Of a stretch of DNA of 64,000 nucleotides, positions 63,552-64,000 are shown piece after piece. Source of the stretch: Chromohalobacter canadensis (GTDB taxonomy: Bacteria; Pseudomonadota; Gammaproteobacteria; Pseudomonadales; Halomonadaceae); assembly GCF_034479555.1 (NCBI RefSeq), contig NZ_CP140151.1, forward strand, positions 124,001 through 188,000, written 5' to 3'. The position numbers were made by a program, and so were the translations under genes. Within the stretch, counting starts at the first letter, position 1; each line of letters begins with the position of its first letter. Below the pieces are notes generated by a model. It had not been told where the DNA came from. It saw only the letters and a list, made by a program, of their open reading frames with translations, and did no database searches.

Positions 63552-64000
63552 ATGGCCAAAAGCCTTTTTTTCGGCGGCAAGGGCGGCGTCGGCAAGACCA
63601 GCTGTGCGACCGCTTACGCGCTAAGCTGCGCGGATGCCGGATGGAACACCCTGCTGGTGTCCACCGACCCCGCCCACAACCTGGCCGATCTATTCGGCCG
63701 CCAACCCGGCCCGACGCCAACGCGCATGCGCCCTGGCCTGGATGTCGTCGAACTCGACCCCGACCATGAGACGAAACGCTATCTGGACCAGGTCAAGGCC
63801 AATATCAAGCCCATGGTGAGCGGCGAACGCAGCGCGGCGGTATTCCGCCAGCTCGACTTGGCCCGCCATGCCCCGGGCACCGAGGAAGCCGCCCTGTTCG
63901 ACGCCCTGGTCGGCCTGTTGCTCGATACCGGGCAACACTATGACCGCTTGATTTTCGACACCGCGCCAGGCGGCCATACCGTGCGTTTGCTCGCGCTACC
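63552..64000 (+). CDS. ArsA/Get3-type ATPase, N-terminal part (3' end outside window)
   Basis: The first ~149 residues are present. The deviant P-loop FFGGKGGVGKTSCATAYAL, LLVSTDPAHNLADLFG (switch I) and DRLIFDTAPGGHTVRLLALP (switch II) are those of ArsA/Get3 ATPases. A GAGGAG precedes the ATG at 63552. No arsenic genes are nearby, so a link to the CstA complex is a better guess than arsenite export. Confidence 0.85.
   Translation, partial: MAKSLFFGGKGGVGKTSCATAYALSCADAGWNTLLVSTDPAHNLADLFGRQPGPTPTRMRPGLDVVELDPDHETKRYLDQVKANIKPMVSGERSAAVFRQLDLARHAPGTEEAALFDALVGLLLDTGQHYDRLIFDTAPGGHTVRLLAL

Noticed and set aside
63552..64000. Arsenic resistance operon
   Set aside because: The ATPase is ArsA-like, but no arsB, arsC, arsD or arsR is seen and the upstream genes are cstA and a small RCC protein.

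Overview
The window looks like a chromosomal segment of a moderately halophilic gammaproteobacterium of the Halomonadaceae, most likely Chromohalobacter or a close Halomonas relative. This is inferred from high GC, very acidic surface proteins (flagellin, FlgK, FlgL, FlgE, FliN, an Asp/Glu tract in FliF) and gene content. No rRNA or tRNA gene was recognised, so the genus is an inference.

Layout. 1-4630: the end of a yejABEF-type peptide ABC importer. 4707-8497: housekeeping genes (rsuA, an omega-amidase-like nitrilase, rarD, a flavin oxidoreductase). 8602-33175: a nearly complete flagellar basal-body, export and hook regulon. fliE is divergent from fliFGHIJK-fliLMNOPQR (+). That block converges on flgBCDEFG-HIJ-KL (-) across a perfect bidirectional terminator. 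flgA and flgMN are divergent from flgB. 33176-42318: an accessory region holding flagellin (fliC), an adenine deaminase and a dense set of toxin-antitoxin genes, intact and decayed, with REP-like elements and an AT-rich DUF2971-like gene. 42319-48844: c-di-GMP genes (GAF-PAS-GGDEF-EAL; PilZ fused to a degenerate HD-GYP domain), small unknown genes and flaG. 49075-55212: a SulP transporter and glpD-glpF-glpK. 55255-61145 (-): a cyanide-insensitive-type bd oxidase (cioAB) followed by cydDC. 61470-64000: cstA, a small protein ending in Arg-Cys-Cys, and the start of an ArsA-type ATPase.

Regulatory logic read from sequence. Five sites match the FliA (sigma-28) consensus with an 11-nt spacer. They lie upstream of flgK-flgL, flgM-flgN, fliC, a nuclease-fold-like gene followed by flaG, and a ~100-nt interval that ends in an intrinsic terminator (a candidate FliA-dependent small RNA). 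This ties late flagellar genes, including two unexpected outputs, to hook completion through FlgM.

Most unusual part: in the 34.9-42 kb region several toxin-antitoxin loci keep an intact antitoxin while the toxin is truncated or missing (higA without higB, hicB with only the last codons of hicA, hipB with only the first 37 codons of hipA, and a second hipA N-terminal relic with an in-frame stop). Two apparently intact pairs remain: prlF-yhaV, and a YafO-like toxin preceded by a protein that does not look like YafN.
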